Counted from the stretch's first letter, positions 1 through 11,265 are shown. The stretch is 64,000 nucleotides of DNA from Selaginella tamariscina (GCA_003024785.1 PUQB01000330.1:62001-126000), one strand, 5' to 3'. Program-made: numbers and translations. The notes: generated by a model from the sequence alone, not told the origin.

Positions 1-11
1 AGAGTAGATGA

Positions 12-452
12 GGGTCAGAAGGACAAAAACCATCGCCACCACATGGAGCTGGATCTACAACAATTCCACTTTTCGAAGGACGTATGGTCTGGACTCCAAC
101 AAAAATGTCTAAGGAACAAGAGAAGAATTTTCACAAGGCTAAGACGTTTTTAGGTCGTGTGAGAAATGTTGAAGTGACAGTTAGAGGACGGAAGGAGGCT
201 TTCGTTGTGTCGACAGGAAATGACTCTGCAAAGGTGACTATTAATACTTATCCTACATGCAGTTGTTCTGCCTTTCAGAAGAGCAAAAGTTGGAGCCCAT
301 GTGTACACATGTACTTCGTCTACAGCCATGTGCTTGGCTTAAACCCGGACGTCACATATTTTTTACAAAAGCAATCGCTCAATGAGATGGAGGTCCACCG
401 TTTGCTGATGAATTGCAGCAGAGTTCATGACTCACCGGTGCTACAAGGATAA
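12..452 (+). pseudogene. SWIM zinc-finger protein fragment, probable C-terminus of a MULE-like transposase
   Basis: The frame is open from base 12 and its first ATG is at 84; it ends in a stop at 450-452 (123 codons from the ATG, stop included). Residues about 55-72 hold a SWIM zinc finger: C-S-C, eleven residues, then C-V-H, with aromatic residues after it. SWIM domains are known at the C-terminus of MULE-type transposases and of some host DNA-binding proteins. The wording around the finger (a KSKSW-P-CVHMYF core, then an N-E--VHRLL tail) fits the end of the same transposase type whose decayed N-terminal and core part lies on the minus strand at 30.5-33.2 kb; this link is from memory of the family. 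Upstream sequence is cut by the window edge, so whether the whole gene is intact is unknown. Downstream it runs into an LRR-gene fragment. Confidence 0.5.
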
Positions 453-534
453 ATGGTCTAGGGTTTAGGATAATGCTTATTAAGCCAGTCGGCTATATTA
501 AGCCAGTTGGCATATTAAAAAACCTTATATTCTA

Positions 535-605
535 GTATATTCTTGAGAATATTCTAGAATATGCTAGAATAAACCTGGAATATCCGCGAATATACTAGAA
601 TAATA
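535..605. repeat. GAATATTC-rich stretch with heat-shock-element-like spacing
   Basis: Alternating GAA and TTC triplets spaced by two bases occur at 547-569 (GAA-TA-TTC-TA-GAA-TA-TGC-TA-GAA), and a weaker series follows at 578-597. This matches the layout of plant heat shock elements, with one imperfect unit. Similar GAATATTCTAG words sit inside the MITE at 31.80-31.86 kb, so this may be a remnant of a related repeat. No transcript start can be tied to it. Confidence 0.3.
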
Positions 606-633
606 TGAAGCCTCCTGCTCCTTTTCGCCGAGA

Positions 634-934
634 CCCCAAGTTAATTACAAACTACAAGATTGGAGCTGGATATGCCTTGGGCTTCAAATGAACTCAAGAC
701 AAAGTGGTTGGGCCTACAAAAACGCAACATTGCCGTCCAAAAAAGCCCCATCAGGTACAATTTTAAACGTGAAAAGCTGGCTTTAATGTTCTCCAACACA
801 CTGCAACAATGTGAAATTTTTAATGTTGGATGTCAGAGGGCACGCATTCACATGTTTCCAGATGGTAGAACAGGTATTAAAACTTAGTTGTATGTGTGCA
901 TGATTAACTAATCATCTTTTATGCAGAGATTCAA
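634..934 (+). pseudogene. LRR-like host gene, third copy, short internal fragment
   Basis: This is an exon-intron-exon fragment of the gene seen in full length at 14.5-17.6 kb. Bases 634-873 match 15893-16131 with only a few differences. An intron with GT at 874 and AG at 926 matches the intron at 16132-16184. The next exon breaks off after about eight bases at 934, where it joins duplicated unit A. Because the intron is retained, the copy arose at the DNA level. Only about 80 codons remain, so it cannot encode the full product. Confidence 0.8.
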
Positions 935-1698
935 GTTGTGCCACCAAAGTCACATTCTTCCTGTAATCCTTTACTCCGCAGTATAATATATATTATAATG
1001 TGTGTGTCTATATATACATAGAGAGAGAGAAGTTTAAGATAAACTTTTATGGATACAAACTTATGAAACTAGTTAAGAAATTAATAAATTAATTAGCACT
1101 TTAATAATTTACGTAAGCAAGAAACAAAATTCGATGCATTAACTAAAAGAACTTTTTATTTGAAAGCTGTTAATAAGGATCTTCTACACTTAATAACTTC
1201 AACTATAATGATAATATATAATAATAGTACGTAATGTATATAGTCATATATCTGTGAGTAAATTAGCGATGATCTCCTTATTAGCACTTTAATAATCTAC
1301 ATAAGCAAGAACAAAATTCGATGCATTAACTAGAAGAACTTTTTATTTGAAAGCTGTTAATAAGGATCTTCTCTAATGATATAATATATTATATATATAT
1401 ATATATATAAGTGTACATATATGTATATAGACATATATCTGTGAGGAATATATATGTAAACATTTAAATGAAAATAAACCAATGAGCAATATTAAATAAC
1501 TCAGAGTTTATAAACAGATAAAAAGAACATCAAAATTTCAAAATAACTCAACTTCCTCGAGATAAATATAAAAACATTTGAATTATCAATAATACAGCAT
1601 AATAGTTTAATTTAAAGCATTAATTATATCTATATCTAAGCTTTTGTGTATATATGCAAATTTTTACATTGATTACAATCGTGAAATTTCCTGCAGAT

Positions 1699-1761
1699 GA
1701 TATCTATATCTATATCTATATCTATATATATATATTGTGTGTGTGTGTGTGTGTGTGTGTT
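1699..1761. repeat. Microsatellite (TATC)n-(TA)n-(GT)n
   Basis: A run of TATC units passes into TA and then GT dinucleotides. The paralogous tract in unit A copy 2 lies at about 20384-20455 and has a longer GT run. Open frames reading through it are low-complexity artefacts. Confidence 0.9.
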
Positions 1762-2320
1762 GTGTGGTTTTATATACACGCACGAGAGAAGAGGGTTACG
1801 CTGGATTGAGATATGAATGACAGATATATAAGTCTTCTGTACAAGGTTGTGTTCTTTATTATAGGACAGTAAGAAAGAATGTTCACCATGTACAGTCATC
1901 AAAAGTTTTAAATGATGTTATTACAATTTGAGTCTTCATTAAAAACAGATATAAGACCTCAAGAATTTGAATTATCAATTTTAATAAGATTGCATATAAA
2001 TGAAATAAGTTGTTAACAATCGTTAGACAGTCTATTATATTTAATCAAACATTATTCCAAGGACTTAGTATATCAGCTGCATCTGTCTCCAAGATATATA
2101 TACTTATTAATACATATAAAAAATTCATAACTCAAAAATCGTCTGTGTATGCGTGCGTGGGCATGTGCGCGTGTGTGTGCTGGTTTTAATGACAGACACT
2201 TACACGCAACACACATATGTTTTGTATACATTATATATGCCAAAATTTAAACATAATCTGTCTCTTGATCATAAGACAATCACAAAAAGATTTCTTAAGA
2301 CAAACTCACAGATATTAAAC

Positions 2321-2570
2321 TTAAGCACTTCGTACTGGAGGTGACACTAGAATAACTCCATCCCCTCTCACAAACAAGAACGGAACCTGTTCTTCGTGGT
2401 CTACAATCAAACAGCATATTTAATAAGTGTATACTAAGTGTTTCATATATACAGATGTACACACACACATGCATACAACTTACCCTTACAATCTCGTCAT
2501 CAATCTCCACGGTGGTGACAACCTCCTCCACTTCGCCAAGTATCATGTTTAAGTGCTGGTCATATGCATG
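2321..2570 (-). pseudogene. LSM3: LSM3 last two exons, copy 1, frameshifted
   Basis: LSm3 is a subunit of the Lsm2-8 ring that binds the 3' end of U6 snRNA and of the Lsm1-7 decay complex. On the minus strand an exon at 2570-2484 encodes [18 protein letters not shown] and onward to EIVR. It ends at a GTAAGT donor; the next exon (2400-2321) follows a TTGTAG acceptor. This last exon is 80 bases against 81 in copy 2: one A is missing in the AAGAAACAG run, so the frame is lost before the conserved [13 protein letters not shown] motif. The N-terminal half of LSm3 (about 45 residues) is absent here too. The neighbourhood is duplicated repeat DNA, so this is a captured or duplicated gene piece. Confidence 0.85.
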
Positions 2571-3394
2571 TATAATATACTATAGCTTCACACACACATT
2601 ACTGTATACATACATTCACAGCTACACTTAACACATATTTATCGGACATACAAAACAAAGATAGATGTCATTCTCCCATATTAAACTCAACAATATATGT
2701 AAATGCCGGTACATACTGTATGTGAAATATTTAAACAATAAACCCTAACCCCTAAATATGAAACACACCAGTTTCGAGTCTTATGCTCACTACTTTTTAT
2801 ACATGACAATGATTCATACATTTATTCTCTTTGAACTTTTATATAGTTACAACATATTCACCTGGCTTATGTATATAAAGTTCACTTTTAATCTTGATAT
2901 AAACAAAATTTCTTTCATATACTAGAAAAACTGATATGCACTAAGACATACACAACCCAGGCATTTATATCATGGATAAAGGTAAGAATTTAGGTTTGCT
3001 TTTATATATTTTATTTACTTTAAATTTACATTCTTGTGTGTAAATGTGTGGATTCAAAGAGTCTAAGTATAAAGGAATGCATTATGAAGAATTTGATACC
3101 TTATTATTGACTACTTCATAATCTACAATCTAATTTAGCATTATATAAAAGATGTTATAACTGGTGTCTCAACATTTAATTAATAATTAAAGTCCAATTC
3201 ACTCAGTAAGGTAAGGAAAAAAATAACATGGTCAATGTGATGAGATTGCACTTGAAATGGTAAAGACTTTAGAAATCAATCAAGAATGTAAATAAGTGAT
3301 CATTGTAATGTTATTTTCATTAAATTTTCTTTAATATGACTTATTCTTCTTTAATTTCATGAACTTGTTTCTTTTTTTGCTTTATGGATTATGT

Positions 3395-3755
3395 GGAGTC
3401 TCACTTTATAGGCTTGGAGTTTCATTTCTTAGGGTCGGACTCTCACTTTTTTAGCTTATAATGTTGCTTTGTGGGCTTGGAATCTTAATTCGTATGGCAT
3501 GACTCTTTGTGGGCTTAGAGTTTCACTCATGGTCCCTCACCCTCATGTCCTGAGGCATGACTTTCACTTCATAAGTTAAGAGTCTCACTTTCTGTGACAT
3601 GAATTTTACTATGTAGGCATGACTCTTATTTCATGGAGTCTTACATGGTGAGGTTGGAGTCTCAATTCATAAAGTACGATTCACACTTTGTAAACTTAAA
3701 AATTCACTTAATATAAAAAGAATTTCACTTCATAGGACTAAATGGAGTCTCATTT
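3395..3755. repeat. Degenerate minisatellite, unit about 25-30 bases
   Basis: Loose repeats of a GGCTTGGAGTCTCACTTT-like word recur about a dozen times with substitutions and length changes. The paralogous stretch at about 22140-22530 has the same structure but is strongly diverged. No coding signal is seen. Confidence 0.6.
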
Positions 3756-5065
3756 TATATAAATAGCAATTGCCAATTTCTTTTATTCAATGGATATTAA
3801 TAAGAATAATTAAAATTATCTTTCCACATTTAGTAATGTAAAAATCTTTAAAAGATAAAAACAAGTTTTTAAGTATTATATGCATTGCTGACTCAAATAC
3901 CATTATGGGTCACAAAGTAAAACAAATAGGCTTCTTCAAAGACTTAATCTTCACGTAATAAATGACGTAGTAACGTAAATTTCAATGTATTAAGTATTCA
4001 TTCGCAAAATGTTTTGAAATAAGGTTTGAAAAACTTTTTCATTTATAAGAGAAAATATGTTCTTATATATTTAATTATGCTAAGTGAGCGATACATTCAC
4101 AAAGTGAACTTTTAATCCAACAATTTGCACCATTCACACCAATTAAATTGAACGATTAAGATAGTAGTTAAACAATTTTAATTCATAAGATATGAAGTTG
4201 TTTAATTATTTAATGTAAAATCGAAACTTTCATATGCATATAATATTGCCATGTTCATGGCCATGTTATGTATTGTGGTGCACCATCATCACTCTTTTTT
4301 TAGAAGTTCAAGTTTTATTTATGTGATTGTAAGTGAATAAGATTTATTATATGAAATATGTGATATACTAAAATTAATTAAGGGTTTAATTAATAACTTA
4401 ACTCTAACCATGTGCTATTAGGATATAAGATTTTATTTTGTTCCAACATGAGTTTTATAATTATTTTGTTTTTTTTGGATTAACTAATGACTTTTGTAGT
4501 TTTATAACTTAATCACTTTAATTCTAATCAATCTCACTTCTATAGTTTTATAAATTAATCACTCTATAGTCTTATAAATAATTTGTTTTATTCTTTTATT
4601 TTAATTAGTCTTTCAATCTTCGAAATTTATATTTAACCCTATTTTATTTGTTTTGTTATTGATTCTAATTAACACTTATATATTTTATAATTTTTTTGTT
4701 TATTTTATTTTTAAATTTAGTACTTTAAATATCTTGGTTGTGTTATAACCATCCATTTATAAGTAACTTCTGATGCACGATGTAAATATTAAGTAAACTT
4801 GATCCATAGAAAACTCTATTAGCCATCTTTTAACATCACCATACTATGTGGAATACCACCTTTACTTTAAATTAATACAAGGATAAAAAACCACATATTT
4901 ATAAATACTTTATGTTTAAAATTATTTACATAAATGATATTAATCTGATCAAACTTACTCATTTAAATTTATAAATTCTTATATCATAATAATTCTATAT
5001 GACCAACTCATACATTGGTGAAAGATTTTAATTAACATGGTAAGTGGCATTAGAACGAAATAGAG

Positions 5066-6180
5066 TCATTATTCGAACATTTGTTAATACAACTTTAATA
5101 TAGTACTATATGCACACATGCAGCATGAAGATGTTAATTAGCTAGTACTTAATAATATTCACTTAACACAATCTTATGTATTTACAATTATTTAACTTAC
5201 AACTTATAAAGATATCCTCAACTGTATTCATGATAAAAACACATTAGTATAACTATACAACCATAGTAAATGATAATTAATAGTCAGTATTTAAATGACT
5301 TCATGTGCTACATTCACATATATAGACCATGTGTGCTCCCTATAATGGCATACTTGTGCATAAAATATACTAAATAATTATAATTAATTATTCATGTTTA
5401 TATTAAAATATAGCATGTTAAATATATGTATATATATAATATATAACAAGTATAGTTTACGAAAGGAATGATATAAAAGTTTTTTTGTAATTGCACCATT
5501 AAAAGAACTGATAATAGTAACAATTTTTAAATTCATCCATATTTAAAGAGCCAACAAAAAATAAAGAAACTTATATGCATATAGAATTTTATATATAGAT
5601 TAGTAATTATTATCTTTAAATTGAGAACTCTTGAAAAATATTAATAGTTTTAGTTCATATAAAAATAATTTTTAAATAGCAATATTATAAATAAATGATA
5701 TAATGTACAATGATAAAAATTTAATTAAACATGTTGCTGTAGTAATCACAAGTATATACAAGTCCTTATTATTATTATATTATCATTTTAATATGTAATT
5801 TTTTTAAAAAAAAATCATAAGTAAGGATTTTTATAAGTGATTAAATTTGGTAGTATTTATCTTTTTGTTTTGAATTTAAATACTTTTAAAAATATTTATG
5901 TGTGATAATATTATCTAATATCTATGAAGGTATTTTGAACTCCCTCTTGTTTAAGTGAATGACTTTTTTTTGTGTTAAGTGGTGTGCTACTCTTTGCTTG
6001 TAAGTGAAGGTGATGCCAATTTGGGTGGCTTATAATTATTTAAAAGGAGGTTAATGACATTTAAATGTAAAGTTCAGTAAAAATATAAAAATATGGTTTC
6101 GGGTCTACTGTTTTGAAATAGTAGATTTTTATGCAAGGGACTATTAATATGAATAACTAAAATAAATAAATTTAACTAGC
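5066..6180. other. AT-rich spacer without recognisable genes
   Basis: Homology between the two A units stops at 5065, and B begins at about 6181. Between them I see only AT-rich sequence with short homopolymer runs and scattered TA repeats. There is no convincing open frame, RNA gene or transposon end. Confidence 0.5.
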
Positions 6181-6556
6181 ATGACTATATCTAGTGCAAC
6201 CCTAGATTGTATCAAATCATTGGACAGTCTATTATATTTAATCTCTCTTCAAGATTTGTATACACACACATATATATTTGTGTATGCATATTTTTTATTT
6301 TCATATGTTATTACATGCTGCGTGTGCATGAATCTAGGCATTTTTAAGAGAACAATGTGGCAACTGGCATATATACACAGCAACACACACACATATGCAC
6401 ATGTGGGTGTAGGTGGGTGCGTGCCAGTGTGCGTGTGTTTGAGAGAGAGAGAGAGAGAAAGTCTTAGTTAAATATACCAAAAATTGGTCAATAACTGGTA
6501 GAACGTTCGTGCATTATATATGTATACATGCATATACATTAACAGAATCTTGACTC
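6181..6556. repeat. Duplicated unit B, copy 1, left part
   Basis: This matches about 19140-19420 (CA/GT-rich words, a CAACTGGCATAT-like stretch, then CATTAACAGAATC). Unit B is interrupted by the Ty3/gypsy element at 6557 and resumes at 11266. The five bases next to the element (GACTC at 6552-6556) are one copy of the target-site duplication. Confidence 0.75.
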
Positions 6557-6579
6557 TGTAAGGTAATTACTATGGTATA

Positions 6580-6597
6580 TTCTAGAAGTTTCTAGAA
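6580..6597. promoter_or_regulatory. Perfect four-unit heat shock element in the 5' LTR
   Basis: TTCTAGAAGTTTCTAGAA is four contiguous alternating TTC/GAA pentamer units with exact two-base spacing, the canonical heat-shock-factor site; a fifth unit is imperfect. It lies about 80 bases upstream of the TATA-like box. Heat-responsive LTRs of this design are known in plants (ONSEN in Arabidopsis). Function here is inferred from sequence only. Confidence 0.7.
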
Positions 6598-6675
6598 GTT
6601 ACTAGAGATATTTATGATTTGACTAAATCCTTGATAGGATAGTCCAAATATAGCTAGAATATACCTTTTCCTTTG

Positions 6676-6685
6676 TATATATAAA
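6676..6685 (+). promoter_or_regulatory. TATA-like box of the 5' LTR
   Basis: TATATATAAA lies downstream of the heat shock element and upstream of the presumed U3/R boundary. The same box is present in the 3' LTR. Confidence 0.5.
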
Positions 6686-6889
6686 CCTGACTTTGAATAC
6701 AAAGGATATATGAGTTTTCTGTCTTTTCGTATATTTACTGTGTTGTGTCTCGGGGTTCTCACACTGGTGGAGAAGTCGGGCAATTTGTGAGAGAAGTTTC
6801 TTTTGATCTTCTTTTCTTTTATCTCTTTTCAATCTTTCCTTTTTTTTTTTCTTCTTTTCTTTGTTTTCTTTGTTTCCTTTCATACAATT

Positions 6890-7720
6890 CTTATGGAGCA
6901 ACAACTTTTAGAACAACTAATTCGCATCACACACCAGCATGAAACAGCTCCTTCAACACTTGCAAGTTCAGTTCTAGCTCCTACTCCTCAATCAAACCCA
7001 CGTGTACAACCTCAACCTTTTCGAGGTGCCCGGGTGCAGATGTTCACCATTGGTTGGCTCATTTCATCAATATTGCCACATATCATGGGTGGACAGCTAC
7101 ACATTGCCTTCGCGAGTTTCCAACTTGTCTTTTAGATGTTGCTCTCCAATGGTATAATAGTCGTCCACCACCAACAGGTTTACTCACAGATGAGCAATAT
7201 TGGTTCACCCTTCAAGCGGAATTTAAATTGGCTTTTGGGAAAGCAGAAGATTCTGACGATGCGTTTCAACAACTTCATAGTTTGAAGCAAGCACCAAATG
7301 AATCTGTCATGCAGTTTGCTATAAAGTTTCGTGATCTCTTGATGCGGGCGGATCCCACCATGTCCGAGCGTAGCAAATTAGGAATGTTATGGCCTGCTCT
7401 TCGACCGGATCTTGTTGGTTATGTTCGGGCACTGGGACCTGTCACTTTGGAAGAGGCTTTCACTCGGGCACAACGTTTTGAAGCGGCTCCAAGAGTACAA
7501 TTACCCATTCCAGAGGCCATCACTCCTCCAACTTTCAATGCGCCTGCTGGTCCTGTGCCTATGGAGGTAGAAGCTGCTCGCATTAATGGTGCTGGTCGTG
7601 GTGCTGGTGTGGTCAAGGACAAGGACGACGACGATTGTCTTGTTGGGCTTGTGGTGTACTTGGTCACACTTACCAACATTGTCGGCGGTTTCCCGATTGG
7701 CGACCACCATATCCAGGTTG
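6890..7720 (+). mobile_element. gag region of Ty3/gypsy element 1
   Basis: A retrotransposon gag domain is recognisable by its conserved run of ALQWYN, an F..F..A---DDA-Q-L core and MLWPALRPDL-like words. A CX2CX4HX4C zinc knuckle follows at about 7.64 kb. Coordinates are approximate domain limits. Confidence 0.85.
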
Positions 7721-7879
7721 GCGTCCAGGTCAGAATCAACCGGTTGCTGTTGTGGATGTTGCTCCTGTGGAGGCGGGAAACGAGTAGGTGTGTTGGGTAC
7801 GAAGGCACCTAACACTTTTCCTTCATCTCCTAGTCCTTCATCTTTTCTTTCTTTTTCACCTCAAGCTTCGCGAACTCCT

Positions 7880-9770
7880 CATAAAGGGTTATCTCCATTT
7901 ACACTACAAGGTTTCATACATGGTACCCCTGTAACTATTCTTATTGATACAGGTTCTAGTATTTCTTCGATTTCTGCTAATGTGGTTACACGTTGTGCTT
8001 TGACAACGGTGCCAAGCAAGGAAGCTTTACATGTGTTGTATGGCGATGGATGTACTCGAGCTGCTTCGTCTACACTTGCTCAAGTACCTTTGCAGTTTGG
8101 GACTTATGCAGACGAGTTGCAACTCCATGTATTCTCACACCAGATTTTTGATATTATTCTTGGGTGTACTTGGTTGATGCATGTAAGGCAAGTTGCCAAT
8201 TTGGGCCTCGACGGTTAATACTTCCAGGTCATTCACCTTTTCTTTTGGATAAACTCCCTCTCAAGCATGTGGAGCAATTTTGTCAAGTGCCATCATGCAT
8301 GAGCTAGATGTTTCAGCAATGGTGTCCTCAGTGTCAAGGAACTCTGGAAATGTACATGTGGCAACTGAACCAACTTCTTCTCAGCGAGAGTTTCAGGTAC
8401 AACAATTATTGAAGAAATATTCAGATCTTTTCTCTACAGATATCACCCCCACTGCTAAGGTTCGAACACAACACCACATTCGAACAGGGGACGCTTTACC
8501 TTCTAAAGCTGCTGTTCGAAGGCGATCTCCAAAAGAATTGGCCATTATACGAAAATGTGTGTCAGAGTTGCTGGAGAAGAAGCTGGCTCGCCGTTCTTTC
8601 AGTCCATGGGCATCAGAGCCCCATTTGGTGGATAAACCTGATGGATCTAAGCGGTTCACGGTGGATTACCGTCCCGTCAATGCTGTTACAGAACCAGATA
8701 GCTATCCCTTGCCGAACACACAGGATTTGTTAGATCAATTGGGTAAGAGTCGTTGGTTTACTAAATTGGATCTTGCTTCAGGTTATTGGCAAATTCCTAT
8801 GGCTCCCGAAGACATTCCCAAAACAGCATTCCGAACTCCTTTTGGTTTATATGAGTTCCTTGTTATGCCTTTTGGTTTAGTATCTGCTCCACATTTCAGC
8901 GCATGATGGATGAAGTTTTTAATGATGAGTTTCTGGAGACAGTTGCAAAGTACTTGGATGACATTCTGGTTCATACTCAGGGATCTTGGGAAGATCATCT
9001 CAAGGAAGTAGCTCGTGTGTTTGATCGTTTACGGGAGTATGGGCTCAAGTTGAAGAAGCCTAAGTGTGTTTTTGGCACAGTTGAAACTACGTATTTGGGG
9101 TACATGGTTTCTCGTGAGGGGTTACGTGTGGATCCATCCAAGGTGGAGGCTGTGGCGAAATTTCCTCGTCCAACAGATGTACGGTCTTTACGACGATTTC
9201 TTGGTAAGGTCACATATTTAGGACGTTTTATACCTCGTTTGGCTGATGTCAATGCTCCTTTGCGAGCTTTGTTGCATGAGGATGTTCCTTTTGTGTGGAC
9301 TGACGATTGTGAAGATTCTTTTTGTAAGCTACGAAAGTATTTGACGTCCCCTCCGGTGCTTCATTATCCGGATTTTTCTCGTCCTTTTATATTACGAACG
9401 GATGCTTCTTCCGTAGGTATTGGTGGAGTCCTAATGCAAACTGAGGTATGTGATGAGTCCGTTCGACATCCCATTGCATATGTGAGTAGGGCATTGCAAG
9501 GCCCTGAAAACAACTATTGTGCTTCAGATCTTGAGTGCTTAGCTGCAGTGTGGGCTTTTGAGCGTCTTCATGTATATCTCCATGGATCTCATACGCTTTT
9601 GGAGTGTGATCATGCAGCTGTTTTGCCTTATTGAAGAACAAGAAGTTGCTTGGACGATCTGCCAGATGGGCACTTCGGCTCCAAATGTATGACTTTGAGG
9701 TCAAACATCGTCCCGGGGATAGTATGGTGGATGCTGATGCTCTTTCTAGGGCTCCTTGTGCAGTTATGGC
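7880..9770 (+). mobile_element. Protease, reverse transcriptase and RNase H region of Ty3/gypsy element 1
   Basis: An aspartic protease with a DTGSS active-site motif lies at about 7.95 kb. The reverse transcriptase follows, with [12 protein letters not shown] at about 8.76 kb and the YLDD box at about 8.95 kb. RNase H starts near 9.4 kb (RTDASSVGIGGVL). The order protease-RT-RNase H before integrase identifies Ty3/gypsy. Confidence 0.9.
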
Positions 9771-9959
9771 CAATCAATTGGATCTTACAATTCCATCTCT
9801 TGCAGAGGTCTCAAGGGCTCAGGAAACAGATGCTTGGATTCAACCTATTCGTTTGGCACTAACCAATCCTTCTCAACCATCCAACTCTCGTTTTTCTTCA
9901 TTTGTGGCACAATTTCGCATACATGACGGTGTGGTTTATTTTATTGGCACAGATGTTAC

Positions 9960-11050
9960 AACTTCACTACGTTTGGCAATTCCAACCACTTTTGTTCCTA
10001 GGTATCTTGCAGCATATCATGATTCACCACTTTCTGGCGGACATTTTGGTTATCGAAGAACTTTGGACAGCTTACAACGTTCTTTTTACTGGCCGAATAT
10101 GCGACAAGATGTGATCCAGTACGTACGAAGTTGTTCATTGTGTCAGACTCGGAACTCCTCACGATCAACTGGTGCTTTAGAGTCTATACAGGTGGAACGG
10201 CCATTTGAACTTGTTGCATGGGATTTAATTGGTCCTTTTCCACCTTCAGCTGCAGGCAACCGATATGTTGTGGTTTTAACAGATTATTTGACACGTTGGG
10301 TGGAGGTTGGAGCTTTACCAGATGCCACGGCCCATAGTGTTGCTGATTTTACTCACTCGGGTAATTTTGCGCCATTCATGTCCAGAACGGATTTTATCAG
10401 ATAATGGACCTGCCTTTATTGCTGAAGTTTTGAAGGTTTTGACTTCACGGATGGGAATTCAACAATCTTTCACATCTCCCTTTCATCCACAAACAGATGG
10501 ATTAGTCGAGCGTTTGAATCGGACTTTTAAAGGTATGATTTCTAAGTATGTAAATCCTACTCAGAATGATTGGGATTGGTATTTGCGATACTTAGAATTT
10601 GCATACAACACTGGCATTCAAAGTTCCATTGGCATGTCTCCATTCAAAGCATTGTATGGGCGAGACCCTCGAATGCCTCCAGAAGTTGGTTTGGCTTCTC
10701 ACAAACCTAAGTATGCTGAAGCTCGATATTGGGCGACTTACTTAGATCGAGCTCTTCCTTTATTGCGCTACCTCAGCAGAACATTTAGGTCGGGCACAAG
10801 TTCAACAACAACAGGATTATAATTCTCGTCATCGGCCACCTCCTCAGTTTGCTATTGGTGACCTTGTTCTTGTACATTTTCCGGAACTTCATCAAAAAGG
10901 ACTCACTCCAGGTTTCTTGCGGAAATGGCTCGGTCCTTATAAGATTCTTCGTCAAGTTGGCCCTCAAGTTTACCATGTGCAAGATGTTGAGTCTCGAGAA
11001 GCACCTTTGGTTGCTCACGTTTTACGACTGAAGAAGTTTTTCTTACGAGG
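9960..11050 (+). mobile_element. Integrase region of Ty3/gypsy element 1
   Basis: An HHCC zinc-binding module at about 10.02-10.15 kb is followed by the DDE catalytic core (WDLIGPFP, SDNGPAF and a HPQTDGLVER block) and a C-terminal module with a WLGPYKI (GPY/F-type) motif at about 10.93 kb. No chromodomain follows. Confidence 0.88.
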
Positions 11051-11058
11051 GGGGATAA

Positions 11059-11265
11059 TGTAAGGTAATTACCATGGTATATTCTAGAAGTTTCTAGAAG
11101 TTACTAGAGATATTTATGGTCTGGCTAAATCCTTGATAGGATAGTCCAAATATAGCTAGAATATACCTTTTCCTTTGTATATATAAACCTGACCTTGAAT
11201 ACAAAGGATATATGAGTTTTCTGTCTTTTCGTATATTTACTGTGTTGTGTCTCGGGGTTCTCACA
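11059..11265 (+). repeat. 3' LTR of Ty3/gypsy element 1
   Basis: The same 207-base sequence as the 5' LTR with about five differences. The heat shock element is retained exactly at 11082-11099. The AACTC target duplication follows at 11266-11270. Confidence 0.93.

Larger units (their letters stand above)
934..5065. repeat. Duplicated unit A, copy 1
   Basis: This segment is a direct copy of 19783-24290 and begins at the shared word TGCCACCAAAGT. The first 2.0 kb differ by only a few percent; from about 3.05 kb onward the two copies differ much more, with many indels. It contains an LSM3 remnant, a GT/TATC microsatellite and a degenerate 30-base minisatellite. Otherwise it is AT-rich and without recognisable coding sequence. 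A third, short and more diverged copy of its left end lies at 11636-12260. Confidence 0.85.
6557..6763 (+). repeat. 5' LTR of Ty3/gypsy element 1
   Basis: Runs from TGTAAGG to CTCACA, and its partner is at 11059-11265. It contains a heat shock element (6580-6597) and a TATA-like box (6676-6685). The sequence after it (CTGGTGGAGA...) occupies the primer-binding position. It resembles the same position in Ty3/gypsy element 3, but I could not assign the tRNA. Confidence 0.93.
6557..11265 (+). mobile_element. Ty3/gypsy LTR retrotransposon 1
   Basis: A 4.7-kb element with 207-base LTRs (6557-6763 and 11059-11265) that begin TG and end CA. It is flanked by GACTC and AACTC, a 5-base target duplication with one later change. 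Parts run in the gypsy order gag, zinc knuckle, protease, reverse transcriptase, RNase H, integrase with an HHCC finger, and a GPY/F-like C-terminal module; I see no chromodomain. A purine-rich tract (about 11047-11058) precedes the 3' LTR. The LTRs differ at about five positions of 207 (about 2.4%), so it is fairly young. It is a fossil: mostly recognisable throughout but broken in a handful of places. The empty site survives in unit B copy 2 at 19419-19423. Confidence 0.93.

Noticed and set aside
6181-6471. 96-codon open frame on the plus strand
   Set aside because: Lies in unit B over CA and GA repeats; the paralogous stretch at 19.1-19.4 kb does not keep the frame.
6764-6790. Naming the tRNA primer of Ty3/gypsy elements 1 and 3
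   Set aside because: Both share TTGGTGGAGA-like text after the 5' LTR, but it does not match the initiator-Met site and I could not match another plant tRNA end with confidence.
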